DNA from: Acidobacteriota bacterium
GTDB taxonomy: Bacteria > Zixibacteria > MSB-5A5 > GN15 > FEB-12
Direction of reading: 5' to 3'
Length of the DNA: 64,000 nt
NCBI GenBank assembly: GCA_035529075.1
Contig: DATKXK010000018.1
Coordinates: 62,001 to 126,000, forward strand
Shown here: positions 1-7,705 of the stretch, piece after piece
Position numbering within the stretch: position 1 is the first letter of the stretch
How the letters are laid out: each line of letters starts with the position of its first letter
Program-made: the position numbers and the translations under genes
Notes under the pieces: generated by a model
What the model saw: only the letters and a program-made list of their open reading frames with translations
The model's database searches: none
What the model was told of the DNA's origin: nothing

Positions 1-422
1 TCGGGCGAGCCGAAACGAAGCGAGTTGAGAGCGGCAATGGGACGGGCCCCCATGGTGAAAATGTCTCGGAGAATGCCGCCGACGCCGGTAGCCGCCCCCT
101 GGTAGGGTTCGATGGCCGACGGATGGTTGTGCGATTCTATCTTGAACACCACCGCCAGGCCGTCACCGATGTCGATGGCGCCGGCGTTCTCCTCGCCGGC
201 ACCCGCCAGAACGGACTCGCTCTCCCGGGGCAGGGTCTTGAGCAACGCGATGGAATTCTTGTACGAGCAGTGTTCCGACCACATGACACTGAAGACACCA
301 AGCTCCGTGTAGTTCGGATCGCGGCCGAGAATCTCCTTTATCCGTTCGTATTCTTCGGGTGAAAGACCGTGATCTCTGACCAGTTCGGGCGTGACTTTCG
401 GCTGGGTGAACGATTGCGCCAT
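1..422 (-). CDS. purL: Phosphoribosylformylglycinamidine synthase subunit PurL (N-terminal part, cut by window edge)
   Basis: Only the first 140 residues are in the window. PurL makes FGAM from FGAR, ATP and glutamine-derived ammonia in purine synthesis, in the cytoplasm. The stretch [11 protein letters not shown] (about residues 47-57) and [16 protein letters not shown] followed by [16 protein letters not shown] are the family's ATP- and substrate-binding signatures. The ATG at 422 is preceded by GAGAGG four bases upstream. A strong promoter lies just upstream, giving a predicted leader of about 20 bases. PurM, the next enzyme of the pathway, is encoded far away at 49409. Absence of an N-terminal PurS-like or long N-terminal domain suggests the small-type PurL that works with separate PurS and PurQ; that is inference, since the rest lies outside. 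Confidence 0.95.
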   Translation of the reverse strand, partial: MAQSFTQPKVTPELVRDHGLSPEEYERIKEILGRDPNYTELGVFSVMWSEHCSYKNSIALLKTLPRESESVLAGAGEENAGAIDIGDGLAVVFKIESHNHPSAIEPYQGAATGVGGILRDIFTMGARPIAALNSLRFGSP

Positions 423-447
423 GGGACCTCTCTTGTCTGAAAGCCCG

Positions 448-476
448 AATATAGGGCCGCCGGTCGGTGGGGTCAA
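448..476 (-). promoter_or_regulatory. Promoter of purL
   Basis: Read on the minus strand: -35 TTGACC (471-476), 17-base spacer, -10 TATATT (448-453). The predicted start of transcription is near 441, about 19 bases before the purL ATG. The rest of the 423-598 gap shows no gene. Confidence 0.65.
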
Positions 477-598
477 CAAGGGAGTGCGCCTGCCGTCGGC
501 CCGGCTCAGCATCCGGGGGACCGACGGCTCAGCTACAGAGCCTCAGACGCGGAAGGCCTCAGCGCGCGGTATTTGCTCCGGCACCGTCTGGGGCGTGG

Positions 599-1141
599 TC
601 AATCGGAGACGGGGCACGGCGGGAACTCGCACCCGCCCGGCGGGAGCATAAACATGCAACGGATATACCACGTCAGGTCGCCGATGTCCACGACGCCGTC
701 GGAGTCGAAGTCCGCCTCCTCCGGACAGATAAGCGGAGTGTGAGATATGAACAGGAAGTCGATCAGGACCGTCAGGTCCCCGATGTCCTGCAAGTCGTCC
801 GGGTCGCCGTCAATGTTCCCCTTCGTGCCGATACAGCAGCCGCCGCAGTCCCAGTCGGCGATGGTGTTGCTTTCGATACAGCCCGACGCCTGCATCCAGA
901 GGATGACCAGATCGCACACCGAATTCAACTGGCCGGTCACCCGTACGCTGTCACCAACCGTGTAGCTGCCGTAGTCGTCAAGGTGATACCTCGAAGAGCT
1001 CCCGGCCGGTTGAAACAGCACAAAGTCCAGTGAGTGGACAAGTGTACCGCATTCGTCCACCCATGGGTCCACCTGTGATTGAGCCGAACCGGCGACGGCC
1101 TGTGCACAGAGCACAGTCAACAGGATAAGCACGATTCTCAT
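599..1141 (-). CDS. Secreted protein with two dockerin-like calcium-binding repeats
   Basis: 180 residues. The N-terminus (MRIVLILLTVLCAQAVAGSAQS) is a typical Sec signal peptide. The mature part is rich in cysteine (CGGCCIGTKG, CPEE, CEFPPCP) and ends in two tandem repeats with EF-hand-like loops: GNIDGDPDDLQDIGDLTVL and ADFDSDGVVDIGDLTWYI. These match dockerin type I repeats as found at the C-termini of exported proteins in Zixibacteria-like genomes; here they make up half of a very small protein. The start at 1141 is fixed by an excellent Shine-Dalgarno (AAGGAGGT, about 4 bases away); an upstream in-frame start at 1186 would add 15 residues ahead of the signal peptide. It has its own promoter. 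Function unknown; binding of a cohesin-like partner or cell-surface anchoring is possible but nothing here proves it. Confidence 0.8.
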   Translation of the reverse strand: MRIVLILLTVLCAQAVAGSAQSQVDPWVDECGTLVHSLDFVLFQPAGSSSRYHLDDYGSYTVGDSVRVTGQLNSVCDLVILWMQASGCIESNTIADWDCGGCCIGTKGNIDGDPDDLQDIGDLTVLIDFLFISHTPLICPEEADFDSDGVVDIGDLTWYIRCMFMLPPGGCEFPPCPVSD

Positions 1142-1162
1142 CCGTACCTCCTTCAAATTCAA

Positions 1163-1183
1163 CTGTCCGGACGGACCGGACAG
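1163..1183 (-). promoter_or_regulatory. Perfect hairpin in the 5' leader of the dockerin-like gene
   Basis: CTGTCCG (1163-1169) and CGGACAG (1177-1183) form a perfect 7-bp inverted repeat with a 7-base loop. It lies between the promoter and the ribosome-binding site, about 20 bases before the start codon, so it could affect translation or mRNA stability or be a protein-binding site. Confidence 0.4.
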
Positions 1184-1225
1184 CACGGTTCGGTGATGTA
1201 GGGTCTTAAGCGATGGGCTACAAGA

Positions 1226-1253
1226 ATTATACTAAACTGGTCAGTTTTGTCAA
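1226..1253 (-). promoter_or_regulatory. Promoter of the dockerin-like gene
   Basis: Minus strand: -35 TTGACA (1248-1253), 16-base spacer, -10 TATAAT (1226-1231). Both hexamers match the sigma70 consensus perfectly. The predicted leader is about 78 bases and contains the hairpin at 1163-1183. Confidence 0.75.
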
Positions 1254-1321
1254 GGTTTGATTTGGTGCGGTCGACGCTCCACCGGTCTTCAAGGGACGCA
1301 AGAATTATGTTCCCTCCCTCG

Positions 1322-1327
1322 TATAAT
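1322..1327 (+). promoter_or_regulatory. -10 element of the tilS promoter
   Basis: A consensus TATAAT lies 18 bases before the ATG at 1346. No clear -35 box is seen at 16-18 bases. Its position inside the longest open frame is one reason to reject a tilS start upstream at 1247. Confidence 0.4.
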
Positions 1328-1345
1328 GCCGTTAGATTACACGTT

Positions 1346-2749
1346 ATGACGATTCTGCAAAAGGTTAGACGGACCGTCCGGGACTACCACATGATCGGCC
1401 GGGGAGATTCTGTTCTCGTGGCCCTCTCCGGCGGGCCGGACTCGGTCGCCCTGTTGCGCCTTCTGCTCCGATTGCGGACGGAGCAGCGGCTCTCGCTGGC
1501 AGCCGTGTACGTCAACCATCGGATCCGCCCGAGGGCCGCCCGAAAAGAGGAAGAGTTCTGTCAAAAACTCTGCGAACGATATCGTATTGATCTGACCATC
1601 GTCGCCGGCGACGTGCCGGCCCTGGCAAAATCCTCCAGGACGGGTCTGGAAGAGACGGCGCGGGAGTTTCGTTACGGCGTGTTCGAACAGTTGGCCGAGC
1701 GGGACGGCCATGACCGCATCGCGCTGGGTCACCAGATTGACGACCGGGTGGAGACCGTCCTGTTCCGCCTGCTTCGCGGGACCGGCCGCAGCGGACTGGC
1801 CGGCATTCCGGCCGCCCGAGGCAAAATCATCCGCCCGTTATACGACCTGACGAGGGCGGAGATCTTAACCTACCTCAGGAGAATCAAGCAGAGCTATTGC
1901 GAGGATTTGAGCAATCGAGACCTTGAGTTCTCTCGCAATTACATTCGTAACCGTCTTCTGCCGGAGATTCGCCGCCGCGTGAACCCCCGGGCGGACTCGG
2001 CGTTGCTGGGTCTTTCGGAGATTGTTGCTTCCGAAGAGCAGTTTCTCGAGCCTCTCGTTACAAAAGCGGTCCGAAAGGTCGTTCACGTATCCCCGGGCGG
2101 GAAATTAGCCCTTGATTTACCCCGTTTTTGCGGTTATGATACGTGGGTCCGTAAAAGGCTGTTAAGACGTTGCCTCAAAGCACTTTCGGCGCGGTCGCTG
2201 ACCGCGGGTCGGGAGACGATACGGCGGCTTGACCGGCTGTGCGAGGAGGACCGCAAAGCCATGTCCGTGCCCGGCGGTCTCCATGCGGTCAAAACGGACG
2301 ACCGGCTGGTGCTGTACAGAAAGGCTGCCCGCGGCTTTCGTGAATCCTTGCCGCCGGGAAAAAGCGTGCCGCTGGAATATCCGCGCGTGCGGTTTCGCAG
2401 CCGAGTCAGCGATGGCGGCACCGAGTTGGTTCGGGCCGCGCGGCAGTCCCGGTCAGTGACCGTCGACTGGGACAAAGTGAGGCCGCCTCTGGTGTTGAGA
2501 AGTATCCGGCCGGGCGACCGGTTTCGACCGCTCGGGCTGAGAGGCAGCAAGAAAGTAAGCAACTACCTGACGGACAGGAAGGTCCCGAGGGTACTTAGGG
2601 ACGAGGTCCCGTTGTTGTGTGACCGGGACGGAATCATCTGGCTGGTCGGATTCGAGATAGCCGACCGGGTAAAGATTGACAAGACAACCAGAAAGGTGCT
2701 TACGGTTGAGTGCCATGTCAGAAAAAACAATGCGGCCGCGGCCGTGTGA
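1346..2749 (+). CDS. tilS: tRNA(Ile)-lysidine synthetase
   Basis: 467 residues. TilS attaches lysine to cytidine 34 of the CAU-anticodon isoleucine tRNA, using ATP, so that it reads AUA. The N-type PP-loop SGGPDS is at residues 28-33, preceded by the usual VLVALSGG strand; downstream motifs such as ALGHQIDDRVET and SNRDLEFSRNYIRNRLLP are characteristic of the family, and the C-terminal TilS domain (FRPLGLRGSKKVSNYLTDRKV) is intact. The open frame extends to 1247, but the ATG at 1346 fits the family and follows a TATAAT by 18 bases. The 3' end overlaps hpt by 35 bases. The order tilS-hpt-ftsH is widely conserved in bacteria. Confidence 0.95.
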   Translation: MTILQKVRRTVRDYHMIGRGDSVLVALSGGPDSVALLRLLLRLRTEQRLSLAAVYVNHRIRPRAARKEEEFCQKLCERYRIDLTIVAGDVPALAKSSRTGLEETAREFRYGVFEQLAERDGHDRIALGHQIDDRVETVLFRLLRGTGRSGLAGIPAARGKIIRPLYDLTRAEILTYLRRIKQSYCEDLSNRDLEFSRNYIRNRLLPEIRRRVNPRADSALLGLSEIVASEEQFLEPLVTKAVRKVVHVSPGGKLALDLPRFCGYDTWVRKRLLRRCLKALSARSLTAGRETIRRLDRLCEEDRKAMSVPGGLHAVKTDDRLVLYRKAARGFRESLPPGKSVPLEYPRVRFRSRVSDGGTELVRAARQSRSVTVDWDKVRPPLVLRSIRPGDRFRPLGLRGSKKVSNYLTDRKVPRVLRDEVPLLCDRDGIIWLVGFEIADRVKIDKTTRKVLTVECHVRKNNAAAAV

Positions 2750-3257
2750 GGTCCTTCTCGATCAGGACCGGATTGCCCGGCGCATAGAACAACTGGGGAC
2801 GCAGATATCGGCTGATTACGCCGGGAAGCAGCCCGTCCTCGTGGGTGTGCTCAAGGGAGCCGCGGTATTCGTTGCTGATTTGATGCGACAGGTGACGATA
2901 CCGATTGAGCTCGAGTTCATACACGCCGCCTCCTACCGGCAGGGGACCCGCCGTGGTGAAACGCTTACGCTTGGCGGTACGCTTTCGGTTGTTCTGAAAG
3001 GCCGTCACGTGCTGCTTGTCGAAGGCGTCGTGGATACCGGCCGAACGGTGTCGCGCATTCTCGAGAGAATCCGATCGCAGGAACCGGCCTCCGTGGAGAT
3101 TGTTACACTGCTGGATAAACCGGCTTCCCATCGTACGAAGCTGAGCATTAAGTACAAAGGGTTTACGATCGGTAACGAGTTTGTAATCGGCTACGGGATG
3201 GATAACGCTCAGCAATATCGGAACCTTCCGTTCATCGGTCGCGTCGTCGACGGCTAA
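2715..3257 (+). CDS. hpt: Hypoxanthine phosphoribosyltransferase (altered PRPP motif)
   Basis: 180 residues, normal length. The enzyme converts hypoxanthine (and guanine) plus PRPP to the nucleotide, salvaging purines. Family features are GVLKGAAVFVADLMR near residues 44-58 and the PRPP loop VVDTGRT near 105-111. The usual acidic pair just before the loop (VED-IIDTG) is E103-G104 here, so one of the two residues that normally contact the ribose hydroxyls is missing. The start overlaps the end of tilS by 35 bases and the placement between tilS and ftsH is the conserved one. A second ATG at 2730 is an alternative start. Most likely functional HPRT, but specificity or kinetics may differ. Confidence 0.88.
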   Translation: MSEKTMRPRPCEVLLDQDRIARRIEQLGTQISADYAGKQPVLVGVLKGAAVFVADLMRQVTIPIELEFIHAASYRQGTRRGETLTLGGTLSVVLKGRHVLLVEGVVDTGRTVSRILERIRSQEPASVEIVTLLDKPASHRTKLSIKYKGFTIGNEFVIGYGMDNAQQYRNLPFIGRVVDG

Positions 3258-3353
3258 GGTATGATTGAAGTTACCGATATAGTGAATTACGGGGCGCTGT
3301 TCGGGTATAACGAATAGAACCGGAACCAGGACGCCGGACGGAAGGAACGAACG

Positions 3354-5306
3354 TTGAGCAATCAGGGAAATCGCAAGCCAGGCCCCGGCCCGGGACGTGG
3401 TGACAGGTCGAAAGAACCGCCTCGGTGGCGGGGTCCGGGACGGTCGACCATATTCTGGCTGATCCTTTTCGCCACGATCTTCATCGTCTACGCTTACTAT
3501 TCCGGCTCGAAAGAGGACGTTACGACGATCACGTACTCGGAGTTCGTTCAGGAGATAGAGAGCAACAACGTTGCCGAGGTGACTTTCACCGAGCGACGGG
3601 TTCGGGGCAAGCTCAAGGAACCGCGCGTGTTCGCCTCGAGCCGGAACAACCGGGCTTTCGGCGGTTTTGACTCGCGCATTCCGTTTGCAGACCTGAACTA
3701 CGACCTGGTCAACCGGCTGGAAAAGAGCGGCGCCAAGATCGTCGCGGAAGAAGAGAGTATCAACTTCTACCAGGTGCTGCTCACGATTGCCCCGTGGATC
3801 CTGCTCGTGTTTATCTGGCTCTTTTTCCTGCGGCAGATGCAGGGGGGCGCCGGTCCCAAGGGGCTGTTCTCCTTCGGCAAGAGTAAGGCCAAGCTACTGA
3901 CCGATGAGCGGCCCAAGGTTACGTTTAACGACGTCGCCGGCGCTGACGAGGCCAAGGAAGAACTCAAGGAGATTATCGAGTTTCTCAAGGAGCCCGGCAA
4001 GTTCCAGAGGCTGGGGGGGAAGATCCCCAAAGGTGCCCTGTTGCTCGGTCCTCCCGGAACCGGCAAGACGCTTCTGGCGCGGGCCGTAGCCGGTGAAGCA
4101 GACGTCCCGTTCTTTTCAATGTCCGGCTCCGATTTCGTGGAGATGTTTGTCGGCGTCGGCGCCAGCCGGGTCCGTGACCTGTTCGACCAGGGGAAAAAGA
4201 ACGCTCCGTGCATTATTTTCATCGACGAGATAGATGCGGTGGGACGCCACCGTGGCGCCGGCCTCGGCGGCGGCCACGACGAACGCGAACAGACCCTTAA
4301 CCAGCTTCTCGTCGAGATGGACGGGTTTGAATCCAATGAGGGTGTGATTCTGATCGCCGCCACCAACCGGCCCGACGTGCTCGACCCGGCCCTGCTTCGC
4401 CCGGGTCGCTTTGACCGGCAGATCGTCGTCCCCACTCCGGACGTGAAGGGACGTGAAGGAATTCTCGTGGTCCATATGCACAAGATCAAGACCGCGGACA
4501 GTGTCGATGCCTCGGTGCTGGCCCGCGGGACACCCGGCATGTCCGGAGCCGACTTGGCCAACATGGTCAACGAGGCGGCGCTGCTGGCCTCCCGGCACGA
4601 CCAGGACGAGGTGACGATGGAGGATTTCGAGAACGCCAAGGACAAGGTGATGATGGGTTCCGAACGGCGCTCCCTGGTTATCGCGGAGGAGGAAAAGAAA
4701 ATCATCGCCTTCCATGAAGGGGGGCACACGCTGGTGGCCAAGTTCCTGCCGAAAGCTGACCCGATTCACAAGGTGACGATTATCCCTCGCGGCCTGGCCC
4801 TGGGTGTCACCCAGTCGCTGCCGGTTGACGAGCGTCACACCCATTCCAGAGATTATCTCGAGGCTACGCTGGCCGTCCTGATGGGCGGCCGGGTGGCCGA
4901 GTTGCTGGTGTTCAACCAGCTCGATACCGGTGCCGGCAACGACTTGGAGCGCGCCACCAAGCTGGCGCGCAAGATGGTCTGCAACTGGGGAATGTCCGAT
5001 AAGGTCGGCCCGGTGACCTTCGGCAAATCAGAAGAGCACATCTTCTTAGGCCGTGAATTCGGACATCGCGACCACTTTTCCGAGGCAACCTCGGTCGTAA
5101 TCGACCAGGAGATAAAGAGGTTCATCGTGACCGCCGAAGACACAGCGCGGCGCATCCTGACCGAGCACCTGGATAAGCTGCACAAACTGGCCTCGGCCCT
5201 GCTCGAGAAGGAAATAATCGACGGCCGTGAGGTCGACGAGATAATTGGAAAGGCGTCCGGCGAGTCGGAACCGACACCGGAATCAGTGCCAACTCCAACC
5301 AAGTAG
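3354..5306 (+). CDS. ftsH: ATP-dependent zinc metalloprotease FtsH
   Basis: 650 residues. Membrane-anchored AAA+ protease that removes damaged membrane proteins and regulators, including control of lipopolysaccharide synthesis in Gram-negatives. Two membrane segments flank a periplasmic domain (about residues 31-50 and 143-160). Walker A GPPGTGKT is at 232-239, Walker B is IIFIDEID, and the zinc site is HEGGH at 454-458 (most homologues have HEAGH, but HExxH is kept). The start is TTG, supported by GGAAGGA seven bases upstream; no better ATG exists before the first membrane segment. The 3258-3353 gap shows no gene or clear promoter. folE follows after 3 bases. Confidence 0.97.
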   Translation: MSNQGNRKPGPGPGRGDRSKEPPRWRGPGRSTIFWLILFATIFIVYAYYSGSKEDVTTITYSEFVQEIESNNVAEVTFTERRVRGKLKEPRVFASSRNNRAFGGFDSRIPFADLNYDLVNRLEKSGAKIVAEEESINFYQVLLTIAPWILLVFIWLFFLRQMQGGAGPKGLFSFGKSKAKLLTDERPKVTFNDVAGADEAKEELKEIIEFLKEPGKFQRLGGKIPKGALLLGPPGTGKTLLARAVAGEADVPFFSMSGSDFVEMFVGVGASRVRDLFDQGKKNAPCIIFIDEIDAVGRHRGAGLGGGHDEREQTLNQLLVEMDGFESNEGVILIAATNRPDVLDPALLRPGRFDRQIVVPTPDVKGREGILVVHMHKIKTADSVDASVLARGTPGMSGADLANMVNEAALLASRHDQDEVTMEDFENAKDKVMMGSERRSLVIAEEEKKIIAFHEGGHTLVAKFLPKADPIHKVTIIPRGLALGVTQSLPVDERHTHSRDYLEATLAVLMGGRVAELLVFNQLDTGAGNDLERATKLARKMVCNWGMSDKVGPVTFGKSEEHIFLGREFGHRDHFSEATSVVIDQEIKRFIVTAEDTARRILTEHLDKLHKLASALLEKEIIDGREVDEIIGKASGESEPTPESVPTPTK

Positions 5307-5309
5307 CCG

Positions 5310-5876
5310 GTGGGTTTTAATCGCGAAAAGATCATCCAGGGCGCCCGCCTCATGCTGGAAGGCATGGGCGAGGATCCCGGCCGCGAAGGCCTCCTGAGGA
5401 CGCCCGAACGAATCGCCGAATACTTTGAAGAGGTACTGGCCGGGATGCACCAGGACCCGGCCGTCGAGCTGCGGAAGTATACGACCAAGAACAAAGACGA
5501 GATGATCATCCTGAAGGACATCTCGTTTTTTTCGCTCTGCGAACACCACCTGCTGCCGTTCTTCGGCAAAGTCCACATCGCGTACATCCCGCAGACCGAC
5601 ATGATGGTCGGGTTCTCCAACATGGTCAGGGTGGTGGAGATTCTCTCGCGCCGGCTGCAGGTGCAGGAGCGCATGACCAGCCAGATCGCTGATTCGATCA
5701 TTGAGGCCGTCCAGCCCAAGGGCGTGCTGATCGTGGTGGAGGCGGAACACCTGTGCCTGACCATGCGGGGTCTGAAGAAACCCGGCAGCAAGATCGTCAC
5801 CTCGGCCATCCGGGGCATGATGCGACGTGCTCCCACCCGGGCCGAGGCGCTGAGCCTTATCGAGCGTCAGGGCTGA
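5310..5876 (+). CDS. folE: GTP cyclohydrolase I
   Basis: 188 residues, the usual FolE length. It opens the guanine ring of GTP to give 7,8-dihydroneopterin triphosphate, the first step of folate synthesis. The zinc ligands are visible in SLCEHHLLP and EAEHLCLTMRG, and RRLQVQER is the family's substrate-binding helix. The start is GTG, 3 bases after the ftsH stop, with no strong ribosome-binding site, so translation is probably coupled to ftsH. folP, a later step in the same pathway, is the next gene. Confidence 0.95.
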   Translation: MGFNREKIIQGARLMLEGMGEDPGREGLLRTPERIAEYFEEVLAGMHQDPAVELRKYTTKNKDEMIILKDISFFSLCEHHLLPFFGKVHIAYIPQTDMMVGFSNMVRVVEILSRRLQVQERMTSQIADSIIEAVQPKGVLIVVEAEHLCLTMRGLKKPGSKIVTSAIRGMMRRAPTRAEALSLIERQG

Positions 5877-5899
5877 CGCTCGGCGGCTGCGATTCCCTC

Positions 5900-5929
5900 T
5901 TGCTTTTTCCGTCGCCAATGCGCTACTAT
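5900..5929 (+). promoter_or_regulatory. Possible promoter of folP
   Basis: TTGCTT (5900-5905), 18-base spacer, TACTAT (5924-5929), in the 69-base gap between folE and folP. The predicted leader would be under 10 bases. Confidence 0.35.
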
Positions 5930-5945
5930 AAGTCAGTGTTTCGAC

Positions 5946-6827
5946 ATGCAGAGGGAGAACATCACCAGACGAGAAGAATACACGGACGCGATCGGGCTGG
6001 CCGGCGGCCGGGAACTGCCTCTGAGCCGGCCGCTCGTCATGGGTGTCCTTAACGTCACCCCGGACTCGTTTTCCGACGGCGGCCGCTACCTGCGGAAGGA
6101 GGTTGCCGTCCGGCATGCCCTGGAGATGGTCGGACAGGGTGCCGACATCATCGACGTCGGCGGAGAATCAACCCGCCCCGGCGCCGATCCGGTCGGTGAT
6201 GAGCAGGAGCAGGCACGCATCGTCCCCGTCATCGAAGCCCTGCGCCGACAGTCACCGGTAGCGATATCCGTAGACAGCTATCACGCCTCGACCGCCCGGG
6301 CCGCCATCCGGGCCGGTGCCGATATCGTAAACGATGTTTCGGCCCTGCGGTTCGACCCGGCGATGGCTGCGGTCGTGGCCGCCGAAGGCGTGCCGGTGAT
6401 ACTGATGCACATGCTCGGCACACCCAGGGACATGCAGAAAGACCCGGTCTATGTCGACTGCGTTCGTGAGATCGACGCCTTCTTCGAAGAGCGGATCGAG
6501 CACTGCCGGCGATCCGGAATAGACGCCGCCAGGCTTATTCTCGATCCCGGGATCGGCTTCGGCAAGCGGTTGTCCGACAACGTGGATATACTCAGGCATC
6601 TCGGCCGGTTCAAGCGTCACGGGCTGCCGCTGGCCGTGGGAACGTCGCGAAAATCGTTCCTTGGGATGCTGCATCCGGCCGGCAGCGAGCCCGACCAGCG
6701 CCTGGGCGGGTCGGTGGCGAGCGCTCTGGCCGCGGTAGCTCACGGTGCCGATATTGTCAGGGTGCACGATGTCGGGCAGACGGTGGTGGCGCTGAAGGTG
6801 GTTCAGGCTATTGGAGATAATCGGTGA
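5946..6827 (+). CDS. folP: Dihydropteroate synthase
   Basis: 293 residues. Joins p-aminobenzoate to the pterin pyrophosphate in folate synthesis; target of sulfonamides. Signatures: MGVLNVTPDSFSDGG near residue 31, IIDVGGESTRPGA, DPGIGFGK and VGTSRKSF near the end. The stop overlaps the start of cdaA by 4 bases (GTGA). About 30 residues precede the first conserved strand, slightly longer than many homologues, and no strong ribosome-binding site precedes the ATG at 5946. Confidence 0.96.
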   Translation: MQRENITRREEYTDAIGLAGGRELPLSRPLVMGVLNVTPDSFSDGGRYLRKEVAVRHALEMVGQGADIIDVGGESTRPGADPVGDEQEQARIVPVIEALRRQSPVAISVDSYHASTARAAIRAGADIVNDVSALRFDPAMAAVVAAEGVPVILMHMLGTPRDMQKDPVYVDCVREIDAFFEERIEHCRRSGIDAARLILDPGIGFGKRLSDNVDILRHLGRFKRHGLPLAVGTSRKSFLGMLHPAGSEPDQRLGGSVASALAAVAHGADIVRVHDVGQTVVALKVVQAIGDNR

Positions 6828-7585
6828 GTGCCGTGCAGTATGACTTCCTGAGGTTTGGATTCAAGGATATCATCGATATCCTTATCGTGTCCTTCATCAT
6901 TTACCAGGTCCTCAAGCTGACCAAAGGTACTCGGTCGGCACAGATTATCATCGGCCTGTCCCTGATAGCCGGTATCGCCTTCTTCTCGTACTGGTTCCAA
7001 CTGGAGGGGCTCACCTGGCTGTTTTCGAATCTGGCCACGGTGGGGTTTATCGTCCTGGTGATCGTGTTCCAGCCGGAACTGCGCGGGGCTTTGGCTCACA
7101 TCGGTCAGAACCGGCTGCTGCGCGTGCTCGTGACCATTGAACGCAAGAAGATACTGGTGGAGGTAACCCGGGCCGCCCTGAGGCTGTCGGAGTTGCGCTA
7201 CGGCGGGTTGATCGTTATCGAGCGACGGACCGGGCTGCGGAATTTCGCCGAAACCGGCAAAGAGATGAACGCGGAATTGTCCTCGGAACTGCTCGTCACG
7301 TTGTTCACGCCCTACACGCCGCTTCATGACGGAGCCGTGATCATCTCCGGAGATTTCATTGTGGCCGCCGCCGCTTCGCTGCCGTTGACGACCAACCCGC
7401 GTTATCGCAAGCTCTTTGGTATGCGTCACAAGGCTGCAATCGGCGTTTCGGAGGTTTCGGACGCCGTGGTGGTGGTGGTTTCGGAAGAGACGTCACAGGT
7501 ATCAATAGCTCATGAGGGCATGCTCGAGTCGAATATCAGCAAGGCTGAATTCAAGGACGTATTCACCGCGTACCTCAAGAAGTGA
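6824..7585 (+). CDS. cdaA: Diadenylate cyclase CdaA (c-di-AMP synthase)
   Basis: 253 residues. Makes the second messenger cyclic di-AMP from two ATP; usually controls potassium, osmotic and envelope homeostasis. Three hydrophobic segments in the first 90 residues (for example FIVLVIVFQPELRGAL at the end) anchor the DAC domain. The catalytic DGA lies in TPLHDGAVIISGDF, and the second motif is GMRHKAAIG where most homologues have GTRHRAAIG, so Arg is Lys at the third position. The GTG start overlaps folP. There is no CdaR or glmM partner next door; lepA follows. Confidence 0.93.
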   Translation: MSAVQYDFLRFGFKDIIDILIVSFIIYQVLKLTKGTRSAQIIIGLSLIAGIAFFSYWFQLEGLTWLFSNLATVGFIVLVIVFQPELRGALAHIGQNRLLRVLVTIERKKILVEVTRAALRLSELRYGGLIVIERRTGLRNFAETGKEMNAELSSELLVTLFTPYTPLHDGAVIISGDFIVAAAASLPLTTNPRYRKLFGMRHKAAIGVSEVSDAVVVVVSEETSQVSIAHEGMLESNISKAEFKDVFTAYLKK

Positions 7586-7705
7586 CCCCCGTGCCTGCGA
7601 ATGTCTTGCCGAACCAAACAGTCTTACCCGTTGACTTCGAAAGCGGAAATCCCGTAGCCGGGCCCGACCTGCCGTCGGCGGGCCGCAGGCGGGGGTGGAC
7701 CTACG

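Noticed and set aside
599-1141. Cellulosome component
   Set aside because: Dockerin-like repeats occur in many exported proteins of such phyla; no cohesin or glycoside hydrolase is nearby.
3261-3317. Possible 18-codon leader peptide between hpt and ftsH
   Set aside because: No ribosome-binding site, no attenuator structure, and no functional reason; likely chance.
3767-4741. Long minus-strand open frame of 324 codons opposite ftsH
   Set aside because: Serine- and proline-rich shadow of the ftsH coding strand in a GC-rich genome; no ribosome-binding site and no family pattern.
4853-5836. Long minus-strand open frame across ftsH and folE
   Set aside because: Spans two certain plus-strand genes and shows only the composition of antisense GC-rich sequence.
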